NCBI GenBank assembly: GCA_018662225.1 | Contig: JABJGO010000087.1 | Coordinates: forward strand, 1 to 60,916 | Direction: 5' to 3' | Length of the DNA: 60,916 nt | From: Rhodospirillales bacterium | GTDB lineage: Bacteria; Pseudomonadota; Alphaproteobacteria; Rhodospirillales; Casp-alpha2 | Part shown: positions 7,949 through 19,438 of the stretch, piece after piece | How the letters are laid out: each line of letters opens with the position of its first letter | How positions within the stretch are numbered: the stretch's first letter is position 1 | Notes under the pieces: model-generated | Told to the model about the DNA's origin: nothing | The model's database searches: none | Seen by the model: only the letters and a program-made list of their open reading frames with translations | Program-made: the position numbers and the translations under genes

Positions 7949-8319
7949 TGAACGTCTCCTAACTGCGCGGTTTCTTCAGGTCCACCGACGACGACAATCT
8001 TACGGAACATGCCGGCGGCTGCGTGATAGGACAGGTGGCAATGGAAAGCCCACTGGCCTGGCGCATCCACTTCCGTTTCCATGTAGACCGTTGTGCCGGG
8101 CGAGACGCTCACCACGTGCTTGATGGGGTTCCATTTCTCGGCGCCCGTATCAAGGATGGACCACATACCGTGCAGGTGCATGGGATGCGTCATCATGGTT
8201 TCGTTGACGAATTTGAATCGTACACGTTCACCGTACGTCAGACGAATTTCTTCTTCGTCCTCATACTTTTTGCCGTTGATGGACCAAATGTAGCGTTCCA
8301 TGTTACCGGTCAGGCGCAA
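7945..8319 (-). CDS. copA: CopA-type multicopper oxidase, C-terminal part (separated by frameshift)
   Basis: 124 codons from the first in-frame ATG. They encode the last cupredoxin domain of a CopA/PcoA copper oxidase, including HPMHLHGMW and the HCHLSYHAAAGMF cluster that supplies type 1, 2 and 3 copper ligands. In the same frame, coding similarity continues upstream of this ATG (GGKFLSYADLKAQKPLYEYR up to about base 8395), which shows that it was once joined to the N-terminal part. The two parts are in different frames. On its own this fragment lacks a signal peptide and half of the copper ligands, so it would not be exported or active. Confidence 0.85.
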   Translation of the reverse strand: MRLTGNMERYIWSINGKKYEDEEEIRLTYGERVRFKFVNETMMTHPMHLHGMWSILDTGAEKWNPIKHVVSVSPGTTVYMETEVDAPGQWAFHCHLSYHAAAGMFRKIVVVGGPEETAQLGDVQ

Positions 8320-9602
8320 TTCGATTTCACGCGTTGCCTCACGGTATTCATAAAGCGGTTTTTGCGCCTTGAGATCTGCATAGGACAGGAATTTTCCGCC
8401 ATTTCCATCGTCTCGGACTGTTCCATCGTCTCGGACTGTTCCATATCCATCATGGCAGGAGTGTCTTCATCCATGCTGGATTGGTCCATATTCATCATAC
8501 CGGCCATGTTTGAATGATCCATGCCTTCCATGTTCATGCCCATATCGGCCATGGTAAGAAGTGCCGGTTCTCTTGCCTCGGGGACTTCCGCCGTCATGCC
8601 ATCCTGTGGGGAAAGCGTGCCCCGCACTGAGGCCGAACGCCCCATAGATTCAGCAAAGATAGTGAAAGCCTTGTTATCCTTCGGCCGAACAATCACATCA
8701 TAGGTTTCAGCAACGGCAATACGGAACTCGTCGACCTTGACGGGTTGTACGTTGTTGCCATCGGCACTGACCACCGTCATCTGCAAGCCGGGAATGCGAA
8801 TGTCGTAGTAAGCCATGGCAGAGGAATTGATAAACCGCAGTCGTATACGTTCGCCGGGCTCAAAAATACCAGTCCAGTTTTGGTCTGTGCTTTTGCCATT
8901 GATCAACGCTGTGAAACCCTGAACGTCTTCAATGTCCGTCGCCATCATCCGCATATCACCCCAAGCCATACGATCATCGATGGTGGCATCCATGCCATTC
9001 TTTTCAGCATCATCCAGGAAGTCCCCAAACGTTTGCTGTTGGCGATTGTAGTAGTCCGGCATCATTTTGAGATTACGCATGATGCGGGAACCCGCGTGAG
9101 GATGCGCGTCCGTAAGCTGGACCACGTACTCGCGGTCATAACGAAATGGATCGCGCTTTTCGGGCTCGATAATGATGGCACCATATGCGCCGTCCGGTTC
9201 TTGAAAACCTGAATGGCTGTGAAACCAGTATGTTCCTGATTGTGAGATCGGGAAACTGTACGTGAAGGTCTCACCCGGTTCGATCCCGTCATAGCTGATG
9301 GTTGGGACACCATCCATCTGGAAGGGCAAAATCAATCCATGCCAATGGACAGAGGTGGTTTCCTTCAGGTTATTGGTAACATTAATAATGACGTCCTCGC
9401 CCTCCTTGAAGCGAAGAACCGGACCCGGTGACGCACCATTGTAGCCAATGCCCGACTTTACAAAAGTGCCGGTATCGATGGTTACGGGATCGACAGTTAT
9501 GTCGTATGTTGCGGCATGCGCACCAACCGTCGAAAGCATGGTAACGGTGCCGAGAACGGCGGCTGAGAACATTGCTTTGAGATTGCTTATTTTGTCATTC
9601 AT
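8310..9602 (-). CDS. copA: CopA-type multicopper oxidase, N-terminal part (frameshifted)
   Basis: 430 codons from ATG 9602, chosen over the ATG seven codons upstream because it follows GGTGAG at good spacing and begins a clean signal peptide (ending STVGAHA). Cupredoxin domains 1 and 2 follow with copper motifs SVHWHGL and YWFHSHSG, then a Met-rich linker (MADMGMNMEGMDHSNMAGMM). After EMAENS the frame is lost and ends in unrelated residues (…VKSNCA). The conserved continuation is in the next frame. CopA oxidises Cu(I) in the periplasm; split as written, it would lack the third copper domain, so this is a pseudogene unless the shift is an error or is bypassed. Confidence 0.85.
   Translation of the reverse strand: MNDKISNLKAMFSAAVLGTVTMLSTVGAHAATYDITVDPVTIDTGTFVKSGIGYNGASPGPVLRFKEGEDVIINVTNNLKETTSVHWHGLILPFQMDGVPTISYDGIEPGETFTYSFPISQSGTYWFHSHSGFQEPDGAYGAIIIEPEKRDPFRYDREYVVQLTDAHPHAGSRIMRNLKMMPDYYNRQQQTFGDFLDDAEKNGMDATIDDRMAWGDMRMMATDIEDVQGFTALINGKSTDQNWTGIFEPGERIRLRFINSSAMAYYDIRIPGLQMTVVSADGNNVQPVKVDEFRIAVAETYDVIVRPKDNKAFTIFAESMGRSASVRGTLSPQDGMTAEVPEAREPALLTMADMGMNMEGMDHSNMAGMMNMDQSSMDEDTPAMMDMEQSETMEQSETMEMAENSCPMQISRRKNRFMNTVRQRVKSNCA
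8403..8444. repeat. 18-bp tandem repeat at the copA frameshift
   Basis: Two exact copies of an 18-base unit (8403–8420 and 8421–8438) plus six bases of a third. Read in the N-terminal copA frame the unit encodes EQSETM, within the Met-rich linker. The coding frame changes in or near this repeat, so slippage, or collapse of the repeat during assembly, is the obvious source. Confidence 0.85.
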
Positions 9603-9675
9603 TTTCGTCTCACCTTTGGACAATAGTGCAACACCTCACGCTCCATGGGCATGGAGCGTGAGGATATTGCCAGAA

Positions 9676-10251
9676 TTAACTCATTGGTTCAATTTCCGTG
9701 CTGAACTCAAACTCTCCAACCATACCTGAGTCGTAGTGCCCTGGTATGTTACAGGCGAATTCAAGAGCCGCTTCTTTATTAAACGTCCAGATGATTTCCA
9801 TCGTCTCGCCCGGCTCCAGCAATTTGCTGTTCGGATCATCGTGTTTCATCATCTGTCCGTCGCCCATATCCATTGCCATCATATCACGATTGATTTTATC
9901 TGGTCCGAGAACACCGTGCTCAACCATCATGGCCATTTCTTCCTGATGCTTCGCATGCATCGGTGGGGTGCCAATATTAAATTCGTGCACAAACTCGCCT
10001 TCATTGGTCAGGACGAACCGAACTGTCTCGCCCAACGCTACTTTGATTTCTTCAGGTTCAAAATAGTTGTCCATAAGGCTAATCTCGATCGTGCGGGTAA
10101 CGTCATCGGCTATTCCGGGCTCGCCGATTTTCGGCGCATCATGCCCATCCTCATGAGTTCCAGCGGACCATGCAGTTGTCGAGCCAATAGAGATTGTGGC
10201 AACAACAACGGCAGCCAGTGTCATTTTTGTAAAGGTGTAGATATTTTTCAT
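9676..10251 (-). CDS. Exported cupredoxin (plastocyanin-like copper protein)
   Basis: 191 residues from ATG 10251, which follows GGAAG seven bases upstream; a frame extending to 10314 lacks a signal peptide at its start. A signal peptide ends at about residue 30 (TTAWSA). The blue-copper fold shows the ligand set His (EFVHEFNIG), then Cys, His and Met in FACNIPGHYDSGM. A long Met/His loop (MAMDMGDGQMMKHDD) between strands may hold further copper. It precedes copA in the same direction, as cupredoxins do in many copper-resistance operons, and probably accepts or stores periplasmic copper. Confidence 0.88.
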   Translation of the reverse strand: MKNIYTFTKMTLAAVVVATISIGSTTAWSAGTHEDGHDAPKIGEPGIADDVTRTIEISLMDNYFEPEEIKVALGETVRFVLTNEGEFVHEFNIGTPPMHAKHQEEMAMMVEHGVLGPDKINRDMMAMDMGDGQMMKHDDPNSKLLEPGETMEIIWTFNKEAALEFACNIPGHYDSGMVGEFEFSTEIEPMS

Positions 10252-10407
10252 TTTGTTACTTCCAATATTTTGGGTGCACCTGATCAAGCGCGATGCGCCA
10301 GAGCGCCCGCGCATATGAGGTGCGTGTTTTTTTTAGTTATTTGTTGGTAGGGTATGAGGCCCAGATCGCGAGCGGTCGGTTATCCGCTTCACTGAACGCT
10401 CAGATAA

Positions 10408-10773
10408 TCAGACGGCCAAACGTGGCGGTCGGTCTCGTAAGCCCGGTACAAGCGGCTGCCAGAGCTTAATGAGTTGAGTGAACTCAAGTGTGTTAGCAAT
10501 CAATACTGCTGCACCTAATTCTTCGGATAATGGATAACAGTACGAACAGGACTGTAGTTTACATCCACCCTGAAATGACAGGTGTTCATTCTCATGATCA
10601 CCCGGTTCTACATGCATGCAGGTAGAACTCTGAACGGCATTGTCCATCAGAGCACCTTTAGCCATGCTATGGCCAGAAGACATAAGAACCAATGAGACGA
10701 TAGCCATCAAAGAGAGGAATAGACTGATCTTTCTCTTCATACGGCCTGTCTTCTTTCGGGTAACGTTCGTCAT
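10408..10773 (-). CDS. Small secreted Cys-containing protein of unknown function
   Basis: 121 residues. An N-terminal basic stretch and hydrophobic segment (KRKISLFLSLMAIVSLVLM, about 14–32) look like a signal peptide; the start may instead be the Met 11 codons later (10740). The mature part has one CMH and a CKLQSCSYCYP cluster. Small exported proteins with such Cys clusters and a PPR-like tail are common at the head of copper operons, but I cannot assign a named family. It is the first gene of the minus-strand cupredoxin–copA–copB cluster and lies 157 bases from the cupredoxin start. Confidence 0.6.
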   Translation of the reverse strand: MTNVTRKKTGRMKRKISLFLSLMAIVSLVLMSSGHSMAKGALMDNAVQSSTCMHVEPGDHENEHLSFQGGCKLQSCSYCYPLSEELGAAVLIANTLEFTQLIKLWQPLVPGLRDRPPRLAV

Positions 10774-10792
10774 TCAATCACACAAGGTCTTG

Positions 10793-10821
10793 TAAGTAAG
10801 TAGGTCGAAACGCATTGTCAA
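10793..10821 (-). promoter_or_regulatory. Candidate sigma-70 promoter of the copper cluster
   Basis: On the minus strand a perfect TTGACA (10816–10821) is followed after 17 bases by TACTTA (10793–10798), 20 bases before the first gene's ATG at 10773. The -10 is weak, which fits an activated promoter. I see no CueR-type ACCTTCC/GGAAGGT dyad here. Confidence 0.4.
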
Positions 10822-11007
10822 TTCATGCATGGATAAACATGTGGTACCAGATCAGCCATGATTGGTTGCCCTTACCGGTCACACTAAATGCCCCGTAAAT
10901 ATGTCAACAAGATGGCGGATATTATTTTTTACTCATTCATGGTCACTGTATGGGAGGTTTCTCTACTGTTGTCAATTTAACGTGCAATGACGGGATTTAT
11001 CGACCAC

Positions 11008-12294
<1,287 letters not shown>

Positions 12295-12306
12295 TCAGAT
12301 TGGGTG

Positions 12307-13164
12307 TTACTTAAGCGCGTCCAGATCAACGGGATCGGACTTGGACAGATCATCAAATGCTTTCAGGGTTTTTAGCACACCTTCAAGTTGGGACAGGCGG
12401 ATCATGTTGGGGCCGTCGCTGGGCGCGCTGTCCGGGTCCTGATGAGTTTCGATAAAGACCGCAGCCACACCCACCGCCAAAGCCGCGCGGGCCAGAACGG
12501 GGGCGAATTCGCGTTGGCCGCCGGAACGACCGCCCTGCCCGCCCGGTTGCTGTACGGAGTGCGTCGCGTCATACACAACCGGATAGCCGGTTTCGGCCAG
12601 GATGGGTAAGGAGCGCATGTCAGATACCAGCGTGTTATAGCCAAAGCTGGCACCGCGCTCACAAACCATGATGTTCTTGTTGCCGGTGCTTTCGATCTTG
12701 GTGACCACGTTGGTCATGTCCCAGGGCGCCAGAAACTGGCCTTTTTTGACGTTGATGGCGGCACCTGTGTTACCGGCGGCGACCAACAGATCAGTCTGAC
12801 GACACAGGTAAGCCGGGATTTGCAGGATATCCACGGCCCTGGACACAGGGTCGCACTGGTGCGGCTCATGCACGTCGGTGACGACGGGACATCCAACGGC
12901 CTCGCGGACCTCGGCGAATACATCAAGCGATTCCGCCATGCCCAGTCCGCGCACTCCATCCACGCTGGTGCGGTTGGCTTTATCGAACGAGCTTTTGTAC
13001 ACCAGCCCAATGCCCAGCCTGTCGGTCATTTCCTTGAGCGATTGCGCCGTTTCCAGCGCATGCGCCCGGCTTTCCATCTGGCAAGGCCCCGCCAACAAGG
13101 TAAAGGGCTTGTCGTTGGAAACGCTCAACTCGCGCACTTGGACGGTGTGGGCTTTGGTAGACAT
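12307..13164 (-). CDS. kdsA: KDO-8-phosphate synthase
   Basis: 285 residues; condenses phosphoenolpyruvate with arabinose-5-phosphate to make KDO-8-phosphate for lipopolysaccharide. Motifs: LLAGPCQMES at the N-terminus, SSFDKANRTS, VTDVHEP, KKGQFLAPWDM, CERGASFGYN and DATHSVQQPGG. Cys28 in GPC sits where the metal-dependent class has a cysteine and the E. coli class has an asparagine, so this is expected to need a divalent metal. It lies between pyrG and eno in one direction. Confidence 0.97.
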   Translation of the reverse strand: MSTKAHTVQVRELSVSNDKPFTLLAGPCQMESRAHALETAQSLKEMTDRLGIGLVYKSSFDKANRTSVDGVRGLGMAESLDVFAEVREAVGCPVVTDVHEPHQCDPVSRAVDILQIPAYLCRQTDLLVAAGNTGAAINVKKGQFLAPWDMTNVVTKIESTGNKNIMVCERGASFGYNTLVSDMRSLPILAETGYPVVYDATHSVQQPGGQGGRSGGQREFAPVLARAALAVGVAAVFIETHQDPDSAPSDGPNMIRLSQLEGVLKTLKAFDDLSKSDPVDLDALK

Positions 13165-13179
13165 GGTTGGACTATACCC

Positions 13180-13242
13180 TATTTAATCGGGCCCTTTGCA
13201 AGCTGGGGCCTAATTTAATCGGGCCCTTATGCAAGCAGGGAC

Positions 13243-13243
<1 letters not shown>
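13180..13243. repeat. Two tandem 30/31-bp repeats in the pyrG–kdsA gap
   Basis: Copy 1 at 13181–13210 and copy 2 at 13213–13243 share ATTTAATCGGGCCCTT, then GCAAGC, GGG and CC, with three substitutions and one inserted base. The second copy reaches the pyrG stop codon. Each contains the palindrome GGGCCC. Short tandem duplication or a regulatory element; no known family is recognised. Confidence 0.8.
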
Positions 13244-14880
<1,637 letters not shown>

Positions 14881-14917
14881 TTAAAGCAACTGGTCATGAT
14901 GCAAACACACAAGAGGG

Positions 14918-14948
14918 ACCGGGAGAGCGTTTTTTTTGAGCTCTCCGG
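14918..14948 (-). terminator. GC-rich hairpin between secG and pyrG
   Basis: A stem GGAGAGC/GCTCTCC, extended by CC/GG with a bulge, encloses an eleven-base loop rich in T on the plus strand. The T/A run is in the loop rather than after the stem, so it is not a standard terminator; it might attenuate read-through from secG into pyrG. Confidence 0.3.
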
Positions 14949-14984
14949 AAAAGTCTTTGTTTAGAAGGCATTGGGCCTCAAGAA

Positions 14985-15317
14985 TTAATTGTCGAGGGGG
15001 GCACTTGGCTCGTCGGATGTGATGGGTAGAATGCTCTCGTTCTGCAATTCGTCGAGAATCGAGCCCGTTGAGCGTCCTGAGTCAGCTAAAATAGCCAGCG
15101 TCAGGCTGGTACCAAAGAACAAGGCGGCCAGAATGCCGGTGGTGCGTGTAAGTAGATCAGCGGCGGCTCGACCGGTCATGAAACCGCCCATGCCACCACC
15201 ACCACCACCACCGCCGCCGCCCATACCAAGGCCACCGCCTTCGCTACGCTGTAGCAATATGGTGCCCACCAAGCCAATGGCGATCAACAAATGGATGACG
15301 AGAAGTACAGTGGTCAT
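14985..15317 (-). CDS. secG: Preprotein translocase subunit SecG
   Basis: 110 residues. Two membrane helices are visible: about 3–22 (VLLVIHLLIAIGLVGTILLQ) and about 57–76. The loop QRSEGGGLGMGGGGGGGGGG is the typical glycine-rich SecG loop with the conserved LQRSEGGGLG. SecG joins SecY and SecE in the export channel. It sits upstream of pyrG as expected; tpiA, its usual upstream neighbour, is displaced by a chemotaxis receptor. Confidence 0.93.
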   Translation of the reverse strand: MTTVLLVIHLLIAIGLVGTILLQRSEGGGLGMGGGGGGGGGGMGGFMTGRAAADLLTRTTGILAALFFGTSLTLAILADSGRSTGSILDELQNESILPITSDEPSAPLDN

Positions 15318-15437
15318 AATTGGTATTTCCGGTTAAGGCGTTGCGCGCTGTCTTTTACCGCGTTCGGGCAGGTTTGTACTGCCTCCTCACAGAAATATCC
15401 AGCACCTTCTTGCGTGATATCACGCATCTATAAAAGA

Positions 15438-15469
15438 CATACGCCCGACAACTTAATGCCGGGCGTATG
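15438..15469 (-). terminator. Terminator after the chemotaxis receptor gene
   Basis: A perfect 10-bp stem CATACGCCCG/CGGGCGTATG with a twelve-base loop lies 31 bases beyond the receptor stop. On the minus strand it is followed by TCTTTTA. It should isolate the receptor from secG. Confidence 0.7.
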
Positions 15470-15499
15470 GGTATTTCGGGGAAGGGTCGTGGTTTCGAA

Positions 15500-17632
15500 C
15501 TACAACCCTTTTCTGATGCTATCGAGGAAGCCGTCAACCTCGGTCCGAAGGGTTTCAGATTGCCGCGAAAGCTCTTCAGCCGCACCCTGAATTTCGGTAG
15601 CAGCTGTACCTGTTTCCGCAACCGCTTGTGTAACACCGGTGATGTTGCTGGAAACTTCACCGGTTCCGCCGGCTGCCTGTTCCACATTCTGCGCGATTTC
15701 ACGGGTGGCGGCGGTTTGTTGTTCAACAGCCGACGCAATATTGGTGGCAATTTCATCCACCTTGCCGATGGTTGCGCCGATACCCTCGATAGAACTGGCC
15801 GCATTCTCTGTTGCTTGCTGAATATCGCTGATCTGGCCACCGATCTGCTCAGTTGCCCTGGCGGTCTGATTTGCCAGGTTTTTCACCTCTGCGGCCACCA
15901 CGGCGAACCCTTTACCGGACTCGCCCGCGCGGGCCGCTTCGATGGTGGCATTAAGCGCCAGCAGGTTCGTCTGCTCGGCGATATCGGTGATCATCGAAAC
16001 CACGTCACCGATCTGCTTGGCGGAATGAACCAGGCCTTCAATTGTATCGTGGCTGGATTTAGCCTCCGTCACCGCATTACCGGCCATGGATGATGACTCC
16101 GCAACCTGGCGGCTGATTTCACCGATCGAAGCGCTAAGCTCTTCAGCGGCCGAGGCCACGGTCTGAACATTGCTTGATGCTTCTTCCGCTGCGGCGGCAA
16201 CAGCCAGCGATTTGTGGTTCGCTGAATCGGCCGTACTTGCCATGGCATTGGATGATGACAGCAACTCGGTTGACGCCCCGGCAACGGCCTGGACGATGGA
16301 ACTGATCCGTTTTTCGAAATCACCGGTAACGTCGGTCAGGAACTTGAGCTTGGCATCGGCCTCTTCACGTTCGCGAGCTTCGCGAGCCTCGGTTTCTTCC
16401 CGGCTTTTTTCAGCCTCTTTGCTCATCTTCTCGTTGGCGATACCGGCTTCTTTAAAGACCTGGACGGCTTTGGCCATTTGACCAATTTCATCCGTTTTGT
16501 CCTGGGCTGGAATCTCGATCTGTAGATTACCGGATGCGAGGCTGCCCATGGCGGTGGTCATTTCATTGACCGGCTTAACAATGGAGCGTGCGGTCAGAAG
16601 TGCGATAGCGCCACCGATCAGGATTCCCAGTGCGAGGAGCACCCATTCAATCATCAGCAATTTATTGGTTTCTGCCGTACCGTTGTCCGCATCTTTTTGC
16701 AGCAGTGCTTTCTGGTTTTTGACCATGCCGCCCTGACGGACACCATCGGCATCTTTCTCACCCAGCAGGATATTCAGAAGCTTTCCAGCCCGGGGGGCCG
16801 CTTCCGTTATCAGCATGTAGTTTGCCATATTCCACTTTTCGGAGCCGCGAATGGCGAACATCTTGGGTGGTAATGCGACGAACTTTGCCCGGTTTTCCGA
16901 AAATGTCTGGAATATGGCGCTTTGTTCAGCGGTCATAAGATGTGACATACCGGTCAGATCGCCGAACCGTTTCTCATTCTTGGCCCACAATTTATCGAAC
17001 TTTGCGGTAAACTTCGCATTACCGGTCAGCAGATAGGCGCGAATATTGGCCAACCCGAGGCCAAGGGTGCCCCGTGTATCGGCCATAGCACCCAATAACT
17101 GGCGGCGCTGTGGCGTCGGTGCAATTTCCATTTCCAGATTGATGATGTCGGTGATAGCCGAGACCATAACGCCGGCCAGTGGCGCCGCTTCGGTGACCAG
17201 CATCTTGGTGGCTGGTTGTTCGTCGGGTGACTTGGCGATGGCCTCTACCCGCGCCTGTGCGGCGCGGAACTCGGCGAGAATTTCCTTGAACGTTGACCAT
17301 ACTTCAACGTTTTTCGGGTTGGTCCAGGTCGAAGACAGAGTATCCATATCGGATTGAATGCCGTCGATATTGTCCCAAACTTCGGCCCGGCCTGTCTTGA
17401 AATTCTCGTTACCGGTCAGCATCCAGCCACGCAGATTGGCAAGCGAGCCCTGGATTTGGGTTAGCATGCCGGAGCTGGCTTGCGAAGTTGGAATGCGCAG
17501 TTCGACAATGCGGTCAGTGTCTTTCTTGATAATGCTTACTTCCCAGATCGTGGTGCCGACGGCTACGCCCATTAATAAAATAACAATAATAAAACCGCCA
17601 ATAAGGCGTTGATTGATGTTTAAATTTTTCAC
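15500..17632 (-). CDS. Methyl-accepting chemotaxis protein
   Basis: 710 residues. A first membrane helix (about 11–32), a periplasmic all-helical ligand region of about 290 residues that looks like two four-helix units in a row (HBM-like), and a second helix near 328–350 are followed by HAMP and a long cytoplasmic signalling coil. The hairpin tip [35 protein letters not shown] identifies the family. No CheR-binding pentapeptide is present at the C-terminus. The ligand is unknown. It is an insertion into the usual tpiA–secG order and has its own terminator, so it is probably an independent unit. Confidence 0.93.
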   Translation of the reverse strand: MKNLNINQRLIGGFIIVILLMGVAVGTTIWEVSIIKKDTDRIVELRIPTSQASSGMLTQIQGSLANLRGWMLTGNENFKTGRAEVWDNIDGIQSDMDTLSSTWTNPKNVEVWSTFKEILAEFRAAQARVEAIAKSPDEQPATKMLVTEAAPLAGVMVSAITDIINLEMEIAPTPQRRQLLGAMADTRGTLGLGLANIRAYLLTGNAKFTAKFDKLWAKNEKRFGDLTGMSHLMTAEQSAIFQTFSENRAKFVALPPKMFAIRGSEKWNMANYMLITEAAPRAGKLLNILLGEKDADGVRQGGMVKNQKALLQKDADNGTAETNKLLMIEWVLLALGILIGGAIALLTARSIVKPVNEMTTAMGSLASGNLQIEIPAQDKTDEIGQMAKAVQVFKEAGIANEKMSKEAEKSREETEAREAREREEADAKLKFLTDVTGDFEKRISSIVQAVAGASTELLSSSNAMASTADSANHKSLAVAAAAEEASSNVQTVASAAEELSASIGEISRQVAESSSMAGNAVTEAKSSHDTIEGLVHSAKQIGDVVSMITDIAEQTNLLALNATIEAARAGESGKGFAVVAAEVKNLANQTARATEQIGGQISDIQQATENAASSIEGIGATIGKVDEIATNIASAVEQQTAATREIAQNVEQAAGGTGEVSSNITGVTQAVAETGTAATEIQGAAEELSRQSETLRTEVDGFLDSIRKGL

Positions 17633-17826
17633 GTTACTTTCCTTGATTTTTATTTAACCGACATTTAGGGCAAGATATCCACATTATTTATGTGAGTAAA
17701 CGGCAATCCACGTTCAACTAAGTTAGCTGTGAGCCGTGTAGCTTTGGAAACGAGCTGAAGATAATACAGCATGTGGTTATAGAGGGCTGTCAATTCAATA
17801 AAAAATTTGGGGTAATCTTAAATTAT

Positions 17827-18582
17827 TCACCTGCTCGCAGCCGCAATGGCCCAGAAATCATCTGCCACAAGGCTGGCTCCACCGATCAGGCCGCCGTCCA
17901 CGTCTTTCAGGGCCAGCAACTCAGCGGCATTGCCAGGCTTCATGGAACCACCATACAAAATACGGAATGTATCACCTTCCCCGCCGAACCGTTCAACCAG
18001 CTTTGAGCGGATAAAGGCGTGGACCGCCTGCGCTTCATCGGGGCTGGCGGTACGCCCGGTTCCGATGGCCCATACGGGCTCATACGCGATGACCGTGTTG
18101 GCACCGGTGGCACCATCCGGCACAGACCCCGCCACTTGTCCACCCACCACATCCAGCGTCTTGCCGCCGTCGCGCTCGGTTTCCGTTTCGCCCACACAAA
18201 CAATAGCGATCAGCCCGGCGGCCCATGCGGCTTTGGTTTTGGCGTTTACCGTGGCATCGCTTTCGCCATGATCGGCGCGTCGTTCCGAATGGCCGAGAAT
18301 AACATGGGCACAGCCCAAATCACGCAGCATGGCGGCACTGATATCGCCGGTATGAGCGCCTTTTTCTGCCGCGTGGCAATCTTGGCCACCCACATAGAGG
18401 CTACTGCCTCCGGCAATATCACAGATCGGTGCGCACAATGTTGCCGGTGGGCACACCAGCATATCAAAACCATGCGTACCCTTACCTAACCGATCCACCA
18501 GACCTTGCGCCAGGGCGGCACCGCCCGAAGACGTGCCGTTCATTTTCCAGTTTCCGGCGATCAGAGGGCGGCGCTGTGACAT
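17827..18582 (-). CDS. tpiA: Triosephosphate isomerase
   Basis: 251 residues from ATG 18582, chosen because AGGAGA lies just upstream and [12 protein letters not shown] should begin within ten residues; a longer frame to 18690 has no homologous sequence. The enzyme interconverts dihydroxyacetone phosphate and glyceraldehyde-3-phosphate. Catalytic residues are visible: Lys in GNWKMN, His in VILGHSERR, Glu in [11 protein letters not shown], and the phosphate loop [11 protein letters not shown]. It is divergent from the kinase gene with 88 bases between starts. Confidence 0.97.
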   Translation of the reverse strand: MSQRRPLIAGNWKMNGTSSGGAALAQGLVDRLGKGTHGFDMLVCPPATLCAPICDIAGGSSLYVGGQDCHAAEKGAHTGDISAAMLRDLGCAHVILGHSERRADHGESDATVNAKTKAAWAAGLIAIVCVGETETERDGGKTLDVVGGQVAGSVPDGATGANTVIAYEPVWAIGTGRTASPDEAQAVHAFIRSKLVERFGGEGDTFRILYGGSMKPGNAAELLALKDVDGGLIGGASLVADDFWAIAAASR

Positions 18583-18670
18583 GGTTTTCTCCTGTGTGTG
18601 TAAAGTCTGCTCTGGATTAAGCAGATTCTTAAGCTGGCGCAAGGGTTTTGGTGCTGGCATAACTTTGGCT

Positions 18671-19366
18671 ATGGATAAAAAAGCCATCATTCAGCGCCAG
18701 TTTGAAAAGCTGGCCCAGACGATCGTTAACCAGGGCCATGACGGGCCATTGCTGGTGGGGATCGATGGTATTCCGGCATCTGGTAAAACAACGCTGGCTG
18801 ACAAACTCGCGCCCATGATTGAAGCACTGGGCCGCCCGGTGGTGCGGGCTTCTATCGACGGATACCACAACCCGGCCGAGGTTCGTTACAAGCAAGGCAA
18901 GGACTCCCCGCAAGGCTACTACGATGACTCGTTTAACTATGACGCTCTGGTAAAGACGCTGCTGCGCCCTGTTTCGGATATGACCACCGCCCCTCAGGAA
19001 TTGCCCATCGCCGCCTACGATTATCGTAAAGACAGCAAGGTGAAGAACCGGTACGCCAATTTCCAAACAGGTACCATCATGCTGTTTGACGGAGTCATGC
19101 TGTTTCGCGCGGAAATCAATGATTACTGGCATTACCGCATCTACGTGGACGCCCGTTATGAAACAGGGTTCGTGCGGGGCGTTCCGCGCGACGCCGGTAA
19201 CGATGAAGATCAAATGATTGTTGGTAAAAAGTATCTGGAACGATATTTCCCCGGCGAACGCCTATACCGAGCATCATCTCACCCGTTGGAAAAAGCAGAT
19301 GTTATTATCTTTAATGATGATCCGGAAACCTGCGTTATCAAATACACGAAAGATACCCCACAATAG
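18671..19366 (+). CDS. Uridine kinase-like P-loop kinase
   Basis: 231 residues from ATG 18671; upstream codons overlap tpiA and lack similarity. A Walker A loop [18 protein letters not shown] begins at about residue 29. Then come [14 protein letters not shown], the position where uridine/pantothenate kinases and phosphoribulokinase bind substrate, and a Walker-B-like [13 protein letters not shown]. This places it in the PRK/URK superfamily. The exact substrate (uridine, another nucleoside or a sugar phosphate) cannot be read. It is followed 72 bases later by the amine-dehydrogenase-type gene in the same direction, though co-transcription is uncertain. Confidence 0.75.
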   Translation: MDKKAIIQRQFEKLAQTIVNQGHDGPLLVGIDGIPASGKTTLADKLAPMIEALGRPVVRASIDGYHNPAEVRYKQGKDSPQGYYDDSFNYDALVKTLLRPVSDMTTAPQELPIAAYDYRKDSKVKNRYANFQTGTIMLFDGVMLFRAEINDYWHYRIYVDARYETGFVRGVPRDAGNDEDQMIVGKKYLERYFPGERLYRASSHPLEKADVIIFNDDPETCVIKYTKDTPQ

Positions 19367-19438
19367 ATATGGTGCGTTGGGACGCGATTCCCGATAATGC
19401 CGCCAATCAACAGTTACAATAGTTAACGGAGCCCCGCT

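Noticed and set aside
15178-15240. Poly-proline-encoding plus-strand repeat opposite secG
   Set aside because: It is the complement of the glycine-rich loop of SecG; low complexity, not a separate feature.
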